From the NCBI GenBank assembly GCA_944349375.1, contig CALVMV010000001.1, forward strand, positions 1-64,000: DNA of 64,000 nucleotides, read 5' to 3'. Within the stretch, counting starts at the first letter, position 1; every line of letters starts with the position of its first letter. The notes under the pieces are model-generated. The model ran no database searches and was not told the DNA's origin. It saw only the letters and a program-made list of their open reading frames with translations. The DNA is from an uncultured Clostridia bacterium. GTDB lineage: Bacteria; Bacillota; Clostridia; Christensenellales; UBA1242. Below are positions 51,983-60,036 of the stretch, piece by piece. A program made the position numbers and the translations under genes.

Positions 51983-52679
51983 ATTTAACCTTCTTCTTAA
52001 GCTTCTCATATTCAGTTTGTAATTGCCAAACAATATTTAACAACTGCGCTTTTGTTTTGTCTTCAAAATAACTAAAATCATAATGTTGTCTTGGATCGTA
52101 TGCTGGTGGTATAGCTTCCTCATTAATAACTTCTTTTTGATCTTCTTCCTCATTCTCAAATAATTTCTTTTTTTGTTTTTGCTGTGCTTTATAATTTTTT
52201 ACATAATCTCGAATTGATAATACTGACATATCAAAACGAAGAACGTTATTTTTTATATCAACTTTAAGCTGATTTGTATCTACAGTTAAAAGTTCAAAAA
52301 GTTTTGACTTTGAAAAACCGAAAAACTCAGCAAGTATTACAGGTTTATCAGTTTCTTGTGATATAAATTTTTCATAGCAACTACAAAGCCGACTTACATC
52401 TTTATCACTTAATCCTAAATCTTGCATAATGTTATCAAAAAAGATATATTCATTCTTTTTAGTAACAAATCGATTAAAATATGTAACCTTATAATCTTTA
52501 AAAAGCTCCCGAACTTTATATACATAATAACAAAGCTCAGCGAAGTTGTTTTGTTCTTTCAAAAAAATTTTATTTAAATTTTTTAAATAATCATTCAATA
52601 ATTTAATACCTTCAGAACAATCATGGCCAGAAGGATTTATATCAAAATCATATTTTTCAATCATCTTAAAATTTTCCAT
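51981..52679 (-). CDS. Phage protein with HTH/ParB-like middle region, function unknown
   Basis: A 232-residue soluble protein and the last gene of the left module. The middle (LGLSDKDVSRLCSCYEKFI ... ILAEFFGFSKSKLFELLTVDTNQL ... DMSVLSIRDYVKNYK) resembles proteins of plasmids and integrative elements in which two helix-turn-helix-like segments follow one another. I know no firm function; DNA binding in replication or partition is a guess. The C-terminus is a short coiled coil (LQTEYEKLKKKVK). Its ATG touches the stop of the 74-residue gene, and GGGAG lies before it. Confidence 0.6.
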   Translation of the reverse strand: MENFKMIEKYDFDINPSGHDCSEGIKLLNDYLKNLNKIFLKEQNNFAELCYYVYKVRELFKDYKVTYFNRFVTKKNEYIFFDNIMQDLGLSDKDVSRLCSCYEKFISQETDKPVILAEFFGFSKSKLFELLTVDTNQLKVDIKNNVLRFDMSVLSIRDYVKNYKAQQKQKKKLFENEEEDQKEVINEEAIPPAYDPRQHYDFSYFEDKTKAQLLNIVWQLQTEYEKLKKKVK

Positions 52680-52904
52680 TTATTGTTTTCTCCCTCTATT
52701 TTTACTTTTATATTCAGGTGTGTTTTTATACAATAAAGCATATTCATAACAACCATGCTCTTGCATTGCAGAACTTAATAATTTCTCATTGCCAGTCAAT
52801 GATGCTATTTTTAATTTGGCTTCACTTTTATGATAAGCTTTCTCAAGCTGTTCTTTAGATGAACTCAAAGCAAGTTTTTTATGTATCTTTTTAAAAAATG
52901 CCAT
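52680..52904 (-). CDS. Small basic phage protein, unknown
   Basis: A 74-residue, Lys-rich, mainly helical protein (FFKKIHKKLALSSSKEQLEKAYHKSEAKLK) without recognisable domain. AAGGAAGG lies 7 bp before the ATG. It heads a two-gene unit with the 232-residue gene. Immediately upstream, on the other strand, is the structured RNA gene, whose promoter starts 34 bp before this ATG. Confidence 0.6.
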   Translation of the reverse strand: MAFFKKIHKKLALSSSKEQLEKAYHKSEAKLKIASLTGNEKLLSSAMQEHGCYEYALLYKNTPEYKSKNRGRKQ

Positions 52905-52937
52905 TTATAACCTTCCTTTTAAATTTTATATAAACTA

Positions 52938-52966
52938 TTGACTTTTTATAAAAAAAACATTATAAT
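52938..52966 (+). promoter_or_regulatory. Counter-strand promoter inside the prophage
   Basis: TTGACT (52938-52943), exactly 17 bp, TATAAT (52961-52966), reading against the phage genes. It drives the structured RNA. Confidence 0.85.
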
Positions 52967-52972
52967 GATATT

Positions 52973-53088
52973 GTTCTTATTGAACACACATTAATGTGTC
53001 AGGCTTATAACTCTTGTTTATAAGCACCAGTCGAGATTTTATAATCATATCGACATTGGGCTGGGTGGTTAATCCCAGTCATTTTTTT
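52973..53088 (+). ncRNA. Structured phage RNA of about 115 nt, opposite to the operon
   Basis: Downstream of a consensus promoter five stem-loops follow one another. They are TGTTC/GAACA (52972-52986), ACACA TTAA TGTGT (52986-52999), GCTTATAA/TTATAAGC (53003-53025), GTCGAGAT/ATATCGAC with one mismatch (53030-53054), and CTGGG/CCCAG (53061-53078) followed by TCA and T8. The last is a terminator, so the unit is promoter, RNA, terminator. No reading frame with a ribosome site lies in it. Its 3' end overlaps by 20 bp the end of the MazF-like gene on the other strand. It could be an antisense regulator, an RNA antitoxin or a complementary-strand replication primer; sequence alone does not decide. 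Confidence 0.72.
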
Positions 53089-53494
53089 TGTTTTTAAATT
53101 TATTAAACAATTTTCTGTTTCGAATATTTTGTTTCGAATGATTAAAAATTGTTTCTTTTATATCTACAACCTTTTTATATGGAATATCCATATTCTTATG
53201 ATTTTCTCTGAACTTTTCATTTATAACAATAGGATTCCCTTCATTGTCTTCAATTTCTAAAAAGTGCTTATAATATGTTTTTTGTTTTGTTTTAGGATTA
53301 TGATAACCTTCTAATTCAGTTCTATTTGAACCTTTCTTTGAAGAAAGGGGAACAACAGCAAGCTCATTTCTGATATTATTATCTATAACAACTACTGGTC
53401 GAGTCTTCTTTGATCCAGTTTTTTGTTTCCCTAAATAATTATCTTTGGTTGTTAAAGTTCTTCCCCAGGGAACATATTTATTTTTACGTTTCAA
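53069..53494 (-). CDS. MazF/PemK-like protein
   Basis: A 141-residue basic protein. The core GSKKTRPVVVIDNN ... LAVVPLSSKKGSNRTEL resembles the beta-barrel of MazF/PemK endoribonucleases, where RPV begins a strand and the second strand ends in PLS/T. The conserved pre-barrel GDI-type motif is not obvious, so activity is uncertain. It starts at TTG, with AAGGAG 6 bp upstream, 12 bp after the initiator gene. No protein antitoxin gene adjoins it. In a phage it may be an addiction toxin, a host RNA modifier or a fold-only relative. Confidence 0.5.
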   Translation of the reverse strand: MKRKNKYVPWGRTLTTKDNYLGKQKTGSKKTRPVVVIDNNIRNELAVVPLSSKKGSNRTELEGYHNPKTKQKTYYKHFLEIEDNEGNPIVINEKFRENHKNMDIPYKKVVDIKETIFNHSKQNIRNRKLFNKFKNKKNDWD

Positions 53495-53506
53495 ATCTTA
53501 CTCCTT

Positions 53507-54526
53507 TTAATCAAACATTGAAGTTTGATTTTTAAAAATTTCACTTAAATCAATATCTAAAGGAATTAAGCCTTTATCAAGGTTCTTTTTGAGAGAATTA
53601 TCTATCTTAATCTGTAGAACATTATAATCTGATATGTAGGGCTGACCCTTTGCATGCTCAATATAAGAACTATTGTCAACTGCATCAATAAAATCATATT
53701 TAAAATTTAATGGCTGTTCAAAATCAGTTCCAATAAGTGTTTTAACAACATCTGGAACATTTAAATTTGCAGAATAATAGAAACGTTTTTTAAATTTTTC
53801 AGTAGAACCTAAAGCTTTTTCAACATATTTTTTAACATAAGAATTACAACGTTCACGACTACATATACGAGATACAGTTGTAAAACCATAAGCAAAAGAT
53901 GTTGCATTATATATCGGTTCTCCATCTGTCTCTTTAAGTTCATGCAAATGTTTTGTTTTTTCGAAATATTCTTTTGAACAATAACCTAAACCTTCCAATA
54001 TACCATATTTATTTTTCTTTTTAGCCCAATGGCAACAAACCTTTCCAGAATTTACAAGCCCCATTTGTTTTGGAGTAAGACCAGTTATAAGCATATGCAA
54101 ATGAAAACATCCATCTTCATGTCTTTCAGGAAAAGTCATATATGCGAAAGTAGGGAATTGCTTTTTTAAATTATTAATATATTTAACATAACAATCAAAT
54201 ACTGCAGTTTCATTTGTTCTATCAATTTTTTGTTTATCAAAAGTCAAAGTGGCAAACCAATCAAAATCATTCATATTCAAAAGCATATTCATTAAAATAA
54301 CTGTTCGTTTTAAACTTGCATTATGTGATGCTAAAATAGAACGTTTCTTATAATAACGAATTTCACTCGTTTCAATATTCCTTTGAACAATTTCTCCAGA
54401 ACTTAAAGTATATGGAACCCACTTTTTTATAATTTTTCTATTCGGTTGAAAGTAATAACTCATAAGAGTTTCATGTTTATATATCCTTTCTTTCGAATAT
54501 AAATTATAACCTAAAATTCCTCCCAT
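53507..54526 (-). CDS. Rolling-circle replication initiator (HUH, two-tyrosine type)
   Basis: A 339-residue protein equivalent in role to phage pII/Rep. Motif 1 is WFATLTF (90-96). Motif 2 is the HUH pair His142 and His144 in DGCFHLHMLITG, which binds the metal. Motif 3 is YVKKY with Tyr230 and Tyr234, the two catalytic tyrosines typical of phage-type initiators. It nicks the double-stranded form at the plus origin and starts strand displacement. AAGGAG lies 8 bp before the ATG. The hairpin-rich gap 54,889-55,166 is the likely origin region. High confidence in function. Confidence 0.88.
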   Translation of the reverse strand: MGGILGYNLYSKERIYKHETLMSYYFQPNRKIIKKWVPYTLSSGEIVQRNIETSEIRYYKKRSILASHNASLKRTVILMNMLLNMNDFDWFATLTFDKQKIDRTNETAVFDCYVKYINNLKKQFPTFAYMTFPERHEDGCFHLHMLITGLTPKQMGLVNSGKVCCHWAKKKNKYGILEGLGYCSKEYFEKTKHLHELKETDGEPIYNATSFAYGFTTVSRICSRERCNSYVKKYVEKALGSTEKFKKRFYYSANLNVPDVVKTLIGTDFEQPLNFKYDFIDAVDNSSYIEHAKGQPYISDYNVLQIKIDNSLKKNLDKGLIPLDIDLSEIFKNQTSMFD

Positions 54527-54564
54527 AAAAACAACTCCTTTTAAGTTATAATTTTAGAATAATA

Positions 54565-54888
54565 TTATTTTTTCTTATGTGTATCTTTATAGAAATCTAT
54601 ATACCCCATATCAAAAATAATATGATAATTACCACCACTATATGGATCAGATAAAATTTCTTTTTGCTTTTGTTTTGGTAATTTTTTAAATTTATTTACA
54701 CGAGAAAATGCTCTGTTTAAATTATCTTTATAATCTAACAAAGATGTCGACCTGTCAAAATTCGCACCAGTATAACCATTATAATAATTCCACCTATGTT
54801 TAAATTTGTAGTCAAAATCTTTTCCAGACATATCATTCAGTTTATTTTCATATTCTCTTGTTTTTTTAGTTTTAAATGGATAATACAT
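54565..54888 (-). CDS. Small aromatic-rich phage protein, unknown
   Basis: A 107-residue basic protein rich in Tyr, Phe, Lys and Asn (KHRWNYYNGYTGANFDRSTS). AAGGAG lies 6 bp before the ATG. It is the first gene of the replication module, 38 bp before the initiator and directly after the hairpin-rich gap. No known domain is recognised. Position suggests a replication accessory function. Confidence 0.55.
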   Translation of the reverse strand: MYYPFKTKKTREYENKLNDMSGKDFDYKFKHRWNYYNGYTGANFDRSTSLLDYKDNLNRAFSRVNKFKKLPKQKQKEILSDPYSGGNYHIIFDMGYIDFYKDTHKKK

Positions 54889-54917
54889 TTTATCTCCTTT
54901 TTACAATATTTTCCGAT

Positions 54918-55148
54918 GAGTGTTATTATTGTCAAGTAAACACTCAATCGCGAAAACCGGGCAAAGCCTCGGTTTTTCGCGAATTTTACTTTGTCAAAAA
55001 AAGTTTTTAAAAGCCTGTCCTTCGAAGAAAAAAAACAATCAAAACAGATTTTCTGTATCTAATACATTTAAATTTTTGTCTTTGTTTATTGTTATTCCTC
55101 GTTATGTCATATTTATTAGGGCAATCATTAAGGGGTTTACCCCTTAAT
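54918..55148. other. Hairpin-rich intergenic region: candidate origin and packaging signal
   Basis: The gap 54,889-55,166 separates the assembly module from the replication module. It holds GAGTGTT/AACACTC (54918-54945) and a GC-rich imperfect hairpin TCGCGAAAACCGGGC/GCCTCGGTTTTTCGCGA (54948-54982) in otherwise AT-rich DNA. At 55127-55148 there is ATTAAGGGG TTTA CCCCTTAAT, just after the last assembly gene, which can act as a terminator. In Ff phages the equivalent gap holds both origins and the packaging hairpin. A + frame across it (54920-55147) has no ribosome site and is rejected. Confidence 0.65.
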
Positions 55149-55166
55149 AATTCCACTTTTTAAATA

Positions 55167-55562
55167 TTAATCCTCCTCACTCTCATCAACTTCTTGAAGA
55201 GATACAGGCTTGACAACTTCAGGATATTGCATAAACAATTTATCTTTTTTCTTCTTAATAGCTTTCGCTTTCGTTTTCTGTTTCTCTGCATATTGCAAAG
55301 CTTTTATCTTTTGCCAAAGTGACCAATGAAAAATCTTCCAGAAAAAGCCATGTGGCATTGTTTCTAAAGCTTCTCGCAAAACTAACTCTCTTTTCTCTCG
55401 TCTATACAAAGGGCGATCATAAAGCTTGACATATTTCATCAAATTTTCTTCTATAAATTTTAACATTTTAGGCGAAACTTTAGCTACGCCAAAATTTTCC
55501 TGAAATTTTATTTGTTCATCAGCAATAAACTCAGTTAAGTCCTTATAATCTTTAATTTCCAT
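55167..55562 (-). CDS. Phage protein translationally coupled to Zot, unknown
   Basis: A 131-residue charged protein. The start overlaps the Zot stop (TAATG), so the two are coupled. It contains a Trp/Phe-rich amphipathic stretch (GFFWKIFHWSLWQKIKAL) and a Lys-rich helix (KQKTKAKAIKKKKDK), and ends acidic. The Zot protein here seems to lack the membrane anchor of pI. The amphipathic segment may attach this partner to the membrane; that is inference. Confidence 0.6.
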   Translation of the reverse strand: MEIKDYKDLTEFIADEQIKFQENFGVAKVSPKMLKFIEENLMKYVKLYDRPLYRREKRELVLREALETMPHGFFWKIFHWSLWQKIKALQYAEKQKTKAKAIKKKKDKLFMQYPEVVKPVSLQEVDESEED

Positions 55563-56419
55563 TAAACAACAGCTCCTAAATTTTTCATAATTTGTTTATC
55601 ATATTCTGCGTTCTTATAATAGCCTCGTGGTGCAACAAAATAATGTTTATTATTAAACTCAACATAACTTTCAAGCGTAAATTGATAGCCATCTTCTGTG
55701 AAATAATCAAAGCCCTGACTGTACTTACCAGCATAAAATGCAGGACGACAGCCCTTGCTGTCATAGTAGTTAAAAATAGGTAAATCTGTTTCAAATTCAA
55801 CAGCCGTGCCAATTTCTATATTTTCTTTCTTTTCACGAGCCAACATATAACTTTCAGCTGTGTCGCAAGAAAAAAATTGTCTAGCAGTCCATTTGAGTTT
55901 AACAATACGACCATAAAAATCTTCTTTTACAACAAGATCATTAATAACAATAAAACACTCAGCAATACTACGTATATTTAAATCTATATTCCCCAAACGT
56001 TGACAAGCAAGAAAAACATTATAATCATTATGCCGATGTAATTGAAACCAACGATAAACATCTTCACGAATATACTTAGACATTCTACTGTCAAAATATT
56101 TTTGGGCCTCATCCAAGAATATAGTTGAATATGGGGGAATATTCGCAGTCTCAAAATATGGATTAGGTAAAGCTAACTGAAACCCATCAACATAATAAGT
56201 TTGCAAACGATTATTAATTCGAACAGAATAGTCTGCATAGCATAAATGTCTTTGAGGTGGCAATTCTAAATTTAGAAATCCACCTTTAGACAATTTATTA
56301 ATTTCGCATTTTAATTTTAAATAATCCTCAAAACCATATTCAAGCATTCTTTCAACAATAAAATGTGTCAGCTTGCAAGTCTTACCAGCGCCAGGAAGAC
56401 CACAAATAATTGTTATCAT
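55562..56419 (-). CDS. Zot-family assembly ATPase (phage pI equivalent)
   Basis: A 285-residue P-loop ATPase, the best marker of inoviruses. Walker A GLPGAGKT is at residues 7-14, Walker B STIFLDEAQ at 98-106 (Asp103, Glu104), and CQRLGNIDLNIRSIAE matches the family's sensor region. In Ff phages pI drives extrusion of the single-stranded genome through the membrane. The C-terminal membrane helix of pI is not evident in this protein. The ATG directly follows the stop codon of the leucine-rich protein gene. Confidence 0.88.
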   Translation of the reverse strand: MITIICGLPGAGKTCKLTHFIVERMLEYGFEDYLKLKCEINKLSKGGFLNLELPPQRHLCYADYSVRINNRLQTYYVDGFQLALPNPYFETANIPPYSTIFLDEAQKYFDSRMSKYIREDVYRWFQLHRHNDYNVFLACQRLGNIDLNIRSIAECFIVINDLVVKEDFYGRIVKLKWTARQFFSCDTAESYMLAREKKENIEIGTAVEFETDLPIFNYYDSKGCRPAFYAGKYSQGFDYFTEDGYQFTLESYVEFNNKHYFVAPRGYYKNAEYDKQIMKNLGAVV

Positions 56420-58444
56420 TTACACCTTCCGAGTATAAACGTTATAATCTCCCTCAATCGTTTTAACATAATTTTCATTAAGCCAAGAATTTGAACCATC
56501 ATCTACTGATGACTTAAATTTAACAACTGAAGGATTCTTAAATAAGTCATAATCAATATAACCAGGGAGAAAAAGAGAATAAAAACTAGTATCATTAAAA
56601 ACTACAGTATTTATAGAATAAGAAAACATTGAAGTTGGCAAGGCTCCAGGCCTATGTGATATTTCAACATAAGACAAAGATTCACAAAAAAGAAAAGCAT
56701 TTTTTCCCCAAGATCGAACAGATGCAGGAATAACAATTGAACTTAAAGAAGAACATCTATAAAAACAAGCTTCACCAAAAGATGTTAAAGCAGAAGGGAG
56801 TATTATAGAATTTAAAGAAGAACAAGTATCAAAACATTGATCTCCAAGTGAGATTACAGATTCAGGAATAATAATTGAACTTAAAGAAAAACAACGATAA
56901 AAACACATATCAGGCAAAGATGTAATTAAATCATTTAATACAACTTTAGTTAAAAGTTCATTACTCCCAAAACAATCTTCTCCCAAAGTTTCAATTTGAG
57001 TATCAGATAAATCAATTTCAACAAAATTACAAGCACCAAAACAACCATAAGGCAAACTAGTTAAACTATCAGGAAAGTTGATACTTGAAATAGAAGAGCT
57101 CCCAAAACAATTTTCTCCCAATGAACTAATAGTTTCAGGTAATACAATTGTAGTTAATGAAGAACACATAGAAAAACAACCATAAGGCAAACTTTGCAAA
57201 CTATTTGATAAGGTTACAGAATTTAAAGCTGAACACCAAAAAAACGCACTTTTTCCTATTTCGATAACAGAATCAGGAAGATCTATTGTTTCAATTGCAC
57301 TTTCAGAAAAACATCCAATTCCAATTGTTGTTAAACAATTAGATAATATCACAGTTTTTAATGACAATGCACCAACAAAACAAGAATTTCCTAATTTTAA
57401 AATTAATGAACTTGACATGTCTATTTTTTCAATAGATGAGAACTTAAAAACATTATCTCCGATTTCTGTTATTGTATAATCTGAACCTTCGATAGCCTGT
57501 CCATCTGAAGATAAAGAATAAGTAGAAGGAATAACAAGGTCAGTTGCAGAACCAGTATATGCAGTTATAACTCCATCTTCAATTACATAAGGCAAATACT
57601 TTTCTTCAGGAACTTCATATCCTATAGGGAATATATGATCAGCAGATTGAGGATAAGTTGTCTTATATTCTTCTAACAATTCTGCCTTTACATAAACATT
57701 TGTTCCTACATTTATATCTTCTGGATCATTCCCACTAGATACTGATGTAAATTTAACAACTTCATTACAATTTATAACTACTTTATTTATATATTCGCTT
57801 CTTCCTTTAGCAAAAGCATTAACATCTATGTTTTTAATATTTTCAGGTATAATCAATTCGGAAACATTGTTCTCATAAAAATCTTTTGAAAATACTTGAG
57901 ATTGCAAAGAATCTACTTCAAAATCATTACCTTCATAATATTTGACTTCTCCTAATTGAATTTTAGCAGGGAAAATTGTTGAAATATCCCCACTACCTAC
58001 AAATAAGAAAACATACTCCGAAAAAGAAGGTAGAGAAAAATATTTTTCTTCTAAACCATTAAATGTTATTTTGTAAAAACTTTCTATGTTTTGAGAATAG
58101 ATATATTCATATAAAGAGTCTAAATCTTCAAATTGAACTTCCTCGCTTGAAGGAATAAACTCCATTGAATAACTAGAAGGAATATTATTAACAACCTCAG
58201 CTGTTCCTTTATATGAAGAAACAGAGTTTTCAAAAAAAGTCCAATCTGTTATTTCAACTTTTTGCTCAGGTTCAGGTTCATTATCAGTATCGCCTCCTGG
58301 TTCAACTACAGGGGGATCTGAATTAGAATCTTCTATTTCAGAAGTGCTAAATAAAATATCCCAATCTTTAATTATATACGCAGATCCAAAAGCTAAACAT
58401 AAAGTCATAGCTAAAATAAATATGCTAAAAAATATTTTCTTCAT
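56420..58444 (-). CDS. Secreted BspA-type leucine-rich-repeat protein of the phage
   Basis: A 674-residue protein. Residues 1-26 are a signal peptide or anchor (KKIFFSIFILAMTLCLAFG). A Pro/Glu/Asp-rich linker (DPPVVEPGGDTDNEPEPEQ) follows. From about residue 320 to 630 come around a dozen LRR_5/BspA-type repeats of 22-24 residues with the pattern C-F-x-x-C-x-S-L-x-x-I-x-L-P. Such repeats mediate surface binding in gut bacteria and protists. Between the coat region and Zot, where Ff phages keep gene III, it is a candidate receptor-binding tip protein. GAGGTG lies before the ATG. Confidence 0.8.
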   Translation of the reverse strand: MKKIFFSIFILAMTLCLAFGSAYIIKDWDILFSTSEIEDSNSDPPVVEPGGDTDNEPEPEQKVEITDWTFFENSVSSYKGTAEVVNNIPSSYSMEFIPSSEEVQFEDLDSLYEYIYSQNIESFYKITFNGLEEKYFSLPSFSEYVFLFVGSGDISTIFPAKIQLGEVKYYEGNDFEVDSLQSQVFSKDFYENNVSELIIPENIKNIDVNAFAKGRSEYINKVVINCNEVVKFTSVSSGNDPEDINVGTNVYVKAELLEEYKTTYPQSADHIFPIGYEVPEEKYLPYVIEDGVITAYTGSATDLVIPSTYSLSSDGQAIEGSDYTITEIGDNVFKFSSIEKIDMSSSLILKLGNSCFVGALSLKTVILSNCLTTIGIGCFSESAIETIDLPDSVIEIGKSAFFWCSALNSVTLSNSLQSLPYGCFSMCSSLTTIVLPETISSLGENCFGSSSISSINFPDSLTSLPYGCFGACNFVEIDLSDTQIETLGEDCFGSNELLTKVVLNDLITSLPDMCFYRCFSLSSIIIPESVISLGDQCFDTCSSLNSIILPSALTSFGEACFYRCSSLSSIVIPASVRSWGKNAFLFCESLSYVEISHRPGALPTSMFSYSINTVVFNDTSFYSLFLPGYIDYDLFKNPSVVKFKSSVDDGSNSWLNENYVKTIEGDYNVYTRKV

Positions 58445-58452
58445 AATTCACC

Positions 58453-60036
58453 TCATATATTAATGTTGTAAACAGCATAAAGATTAAATGTTTGTGTATC
58501 TGGATCAAAATTATTTCCCCAATCATAATCAATACCATTAAATTCAAGAGCATTTAATGTAATAGAAGAAAGCGAATTTAAATTGCGATCAAAATATTTA
58601 AAGCCCTGTCCATCAATTTGTTTAGATGAAAGACCATTAAATTTTGCCCCAGAAGAACGTGCAGAAGTCAAAGCTTCTTTTTGAGAAGTATTCAACAAAG
58701 TATTTAAATCCAAAATGCAACCATAATAATAAACATCTTTTAAAACAATTTCACTATAATTATTATTTTTATCGTAATATTTAAGTGCTAAATCATAAAC
58801 TTTTGGCTCTGATTTAATAACTATTGTTGCATCATGATTAATATTTGGAATTTCAAATTGAACAAAGTAACTAAAACCAGTAGTCATAGGATCTCTTGTA
58901 CCAGCGCTCTTTAGCTTAATTTGATCTTTAATGTATCCTTCATCGTTATATACATATATACTTTCAATAAAATCAGTAAACTCGAACATATACCTAAAAT
59001 TAGCTTCAACAATCAAACCATTATATCTTTTAGCTTGAACAGTCATTTCCGATGAACTTTCTCCATCAATATAACCAATATCTTGAGAAACAACATTAAA
59101 TTTTACAGCTAAATTCTGCTGTTCTATTGTTCCATCAGAAGAAGAAACAAATTTAATAGTATTCCATGATTCTTCAATTTCGCCAACATACAAATTTAAA
59201 TCTTCGATTATTTTATTTGAAAAATCAAAAATAGAACCATCTGCTGTAAGCCATGTTTCAACAGAAGTTCCTACCTCTATACCAGGAACACGAACAGGAG
59301 GAGTAATTGTAGATCCAACTTTATATACTTGTTTAAAAACGAGTTCATTTTCATAATAATAATTCACAATTCTGAAATCGCTAAGATCACCACTCCCTTC
59401 TTCAATAGAACTATCGACAACAATGTCAGTTTTTTCAATAGAAACTAACATTGTATTTCTTGAAAAATATTTATTCCAATAATCTACAGCTTTTTGTCCA
59501 CCATTAGTATAAAGTTTAAGTTCTGCACCTTTATCATAAAAAGCAAATTCAAAATGCAAAGTATCACTTAAAAGTTCATCCAAATTATTATCTAAAAAAG
59601 TATATGAATAACTAGCAAGAACAAAATCAGAAGAAATTGTTGCAAAACAATAATTTTGATTAACAAACAAGCCATAATTTACTGCTTCATCCAATTTTAT
59701 TGTATCATCAAGGTAAATCGTTGTTGAATATTTATCGTTTAACTCTTGCTGAAGAACTAAATTATTTAATGTTAAAGAAAACTTATCATCTATATCAACT
59801 TTTTGATCAGGCAAAATTAAACCTGAAATATATCCATAAATTCCACCTTCAGCATTATAATACTTATTCAATTCAACACCACAATAACCTGTAATTAGAA
59901 GCAAACAAATACCTAACACAGAAAAAGCAAAAATTCGTGCTTCTTTAACTTTCACACAAAAAATAATTAAACCAATAATACAAATAATAAGAAATACATC
60001 ATACCAAAATTGTGTATCAAACAATAATGACAACAT
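58453..60036 (-). CDS. Membrane-anchored phage protein with InlB-type repeat
   Basis: A 527-residue protein with two N-terminal membrane helices (about 10-30 and 34-55) and a large beta-rich extracellular part. VFKQVYKVGSTITPP ... VETWLTADGSIFDFSNKIIEDLNLYVG matches the Listeria-Bacteroides (InlB B-repeat) fold, one unit. The rest is unrecognised. The ATG directly follows the stop of the 441-residue gene, with GGAGG inside that gene. Probably a virion or assembly component at the cell surface. Confidence 0.65.
   Translation of the reverse strand: MLSLLFDTQFWYDVFLIICIIGLIIFCVKVKEARIFAFSVLGICLLLITGYCGVELNKYYNAEGGIYGYISGLILPDQKVDIDDKFSLTLNNLVLQQELNDKYSTTIYLDDTIKLDEAVNYGLFVNQNYCFATISSDFVLASYSYTFLDNNLDELLSDTLHFEFAFYDKGAELKLYTNGGQKAVDYWNKYFSRNTMLVSIEKTDIVVDSSIEEGSGDLSDFRIVNYYYENELVFKQVYKVGSTITPPVRVPGIEVGTSVETWLTADGSIFDFSNKIIEDLNLYVGEIEESWNTIKFVSSSDGTIEQQNLAVKFNVVSQDIGYIDGESSSEMTVQAKRYNGLIVEANFRYMFEFTDFIESIYVYNDEGYIKDQIKLKSAGTRDPMTTGFSYFVQFEIPNINHDATIVIKSEPKVYDLALKYYDKNNNYSEIVLKDVYYYGCILDLNTLLNTSQKEALTSARSSGAKFNGLSSKQIDGQGFKYFDRNLNSLSSITLNALEFNGIDYDWGNNFDPDTQTFNLYAVYNINI

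Noticed and set aside
52938..53494. Classical type III (ToxIN) toxin-antitoxin locus
   Set aside because: The RNA has no tandem sequence repeats and is convergent with the toxin-like gene instead of upstream on the same strand; the protein does not look like ToxN.
54920..55147. Plus-strand frame of 75 codons in the phage intergenic region
   Set aside because: Runs through three hairpins, no ribosome site, opposite to the operon; better explained as an origin or packaging region.
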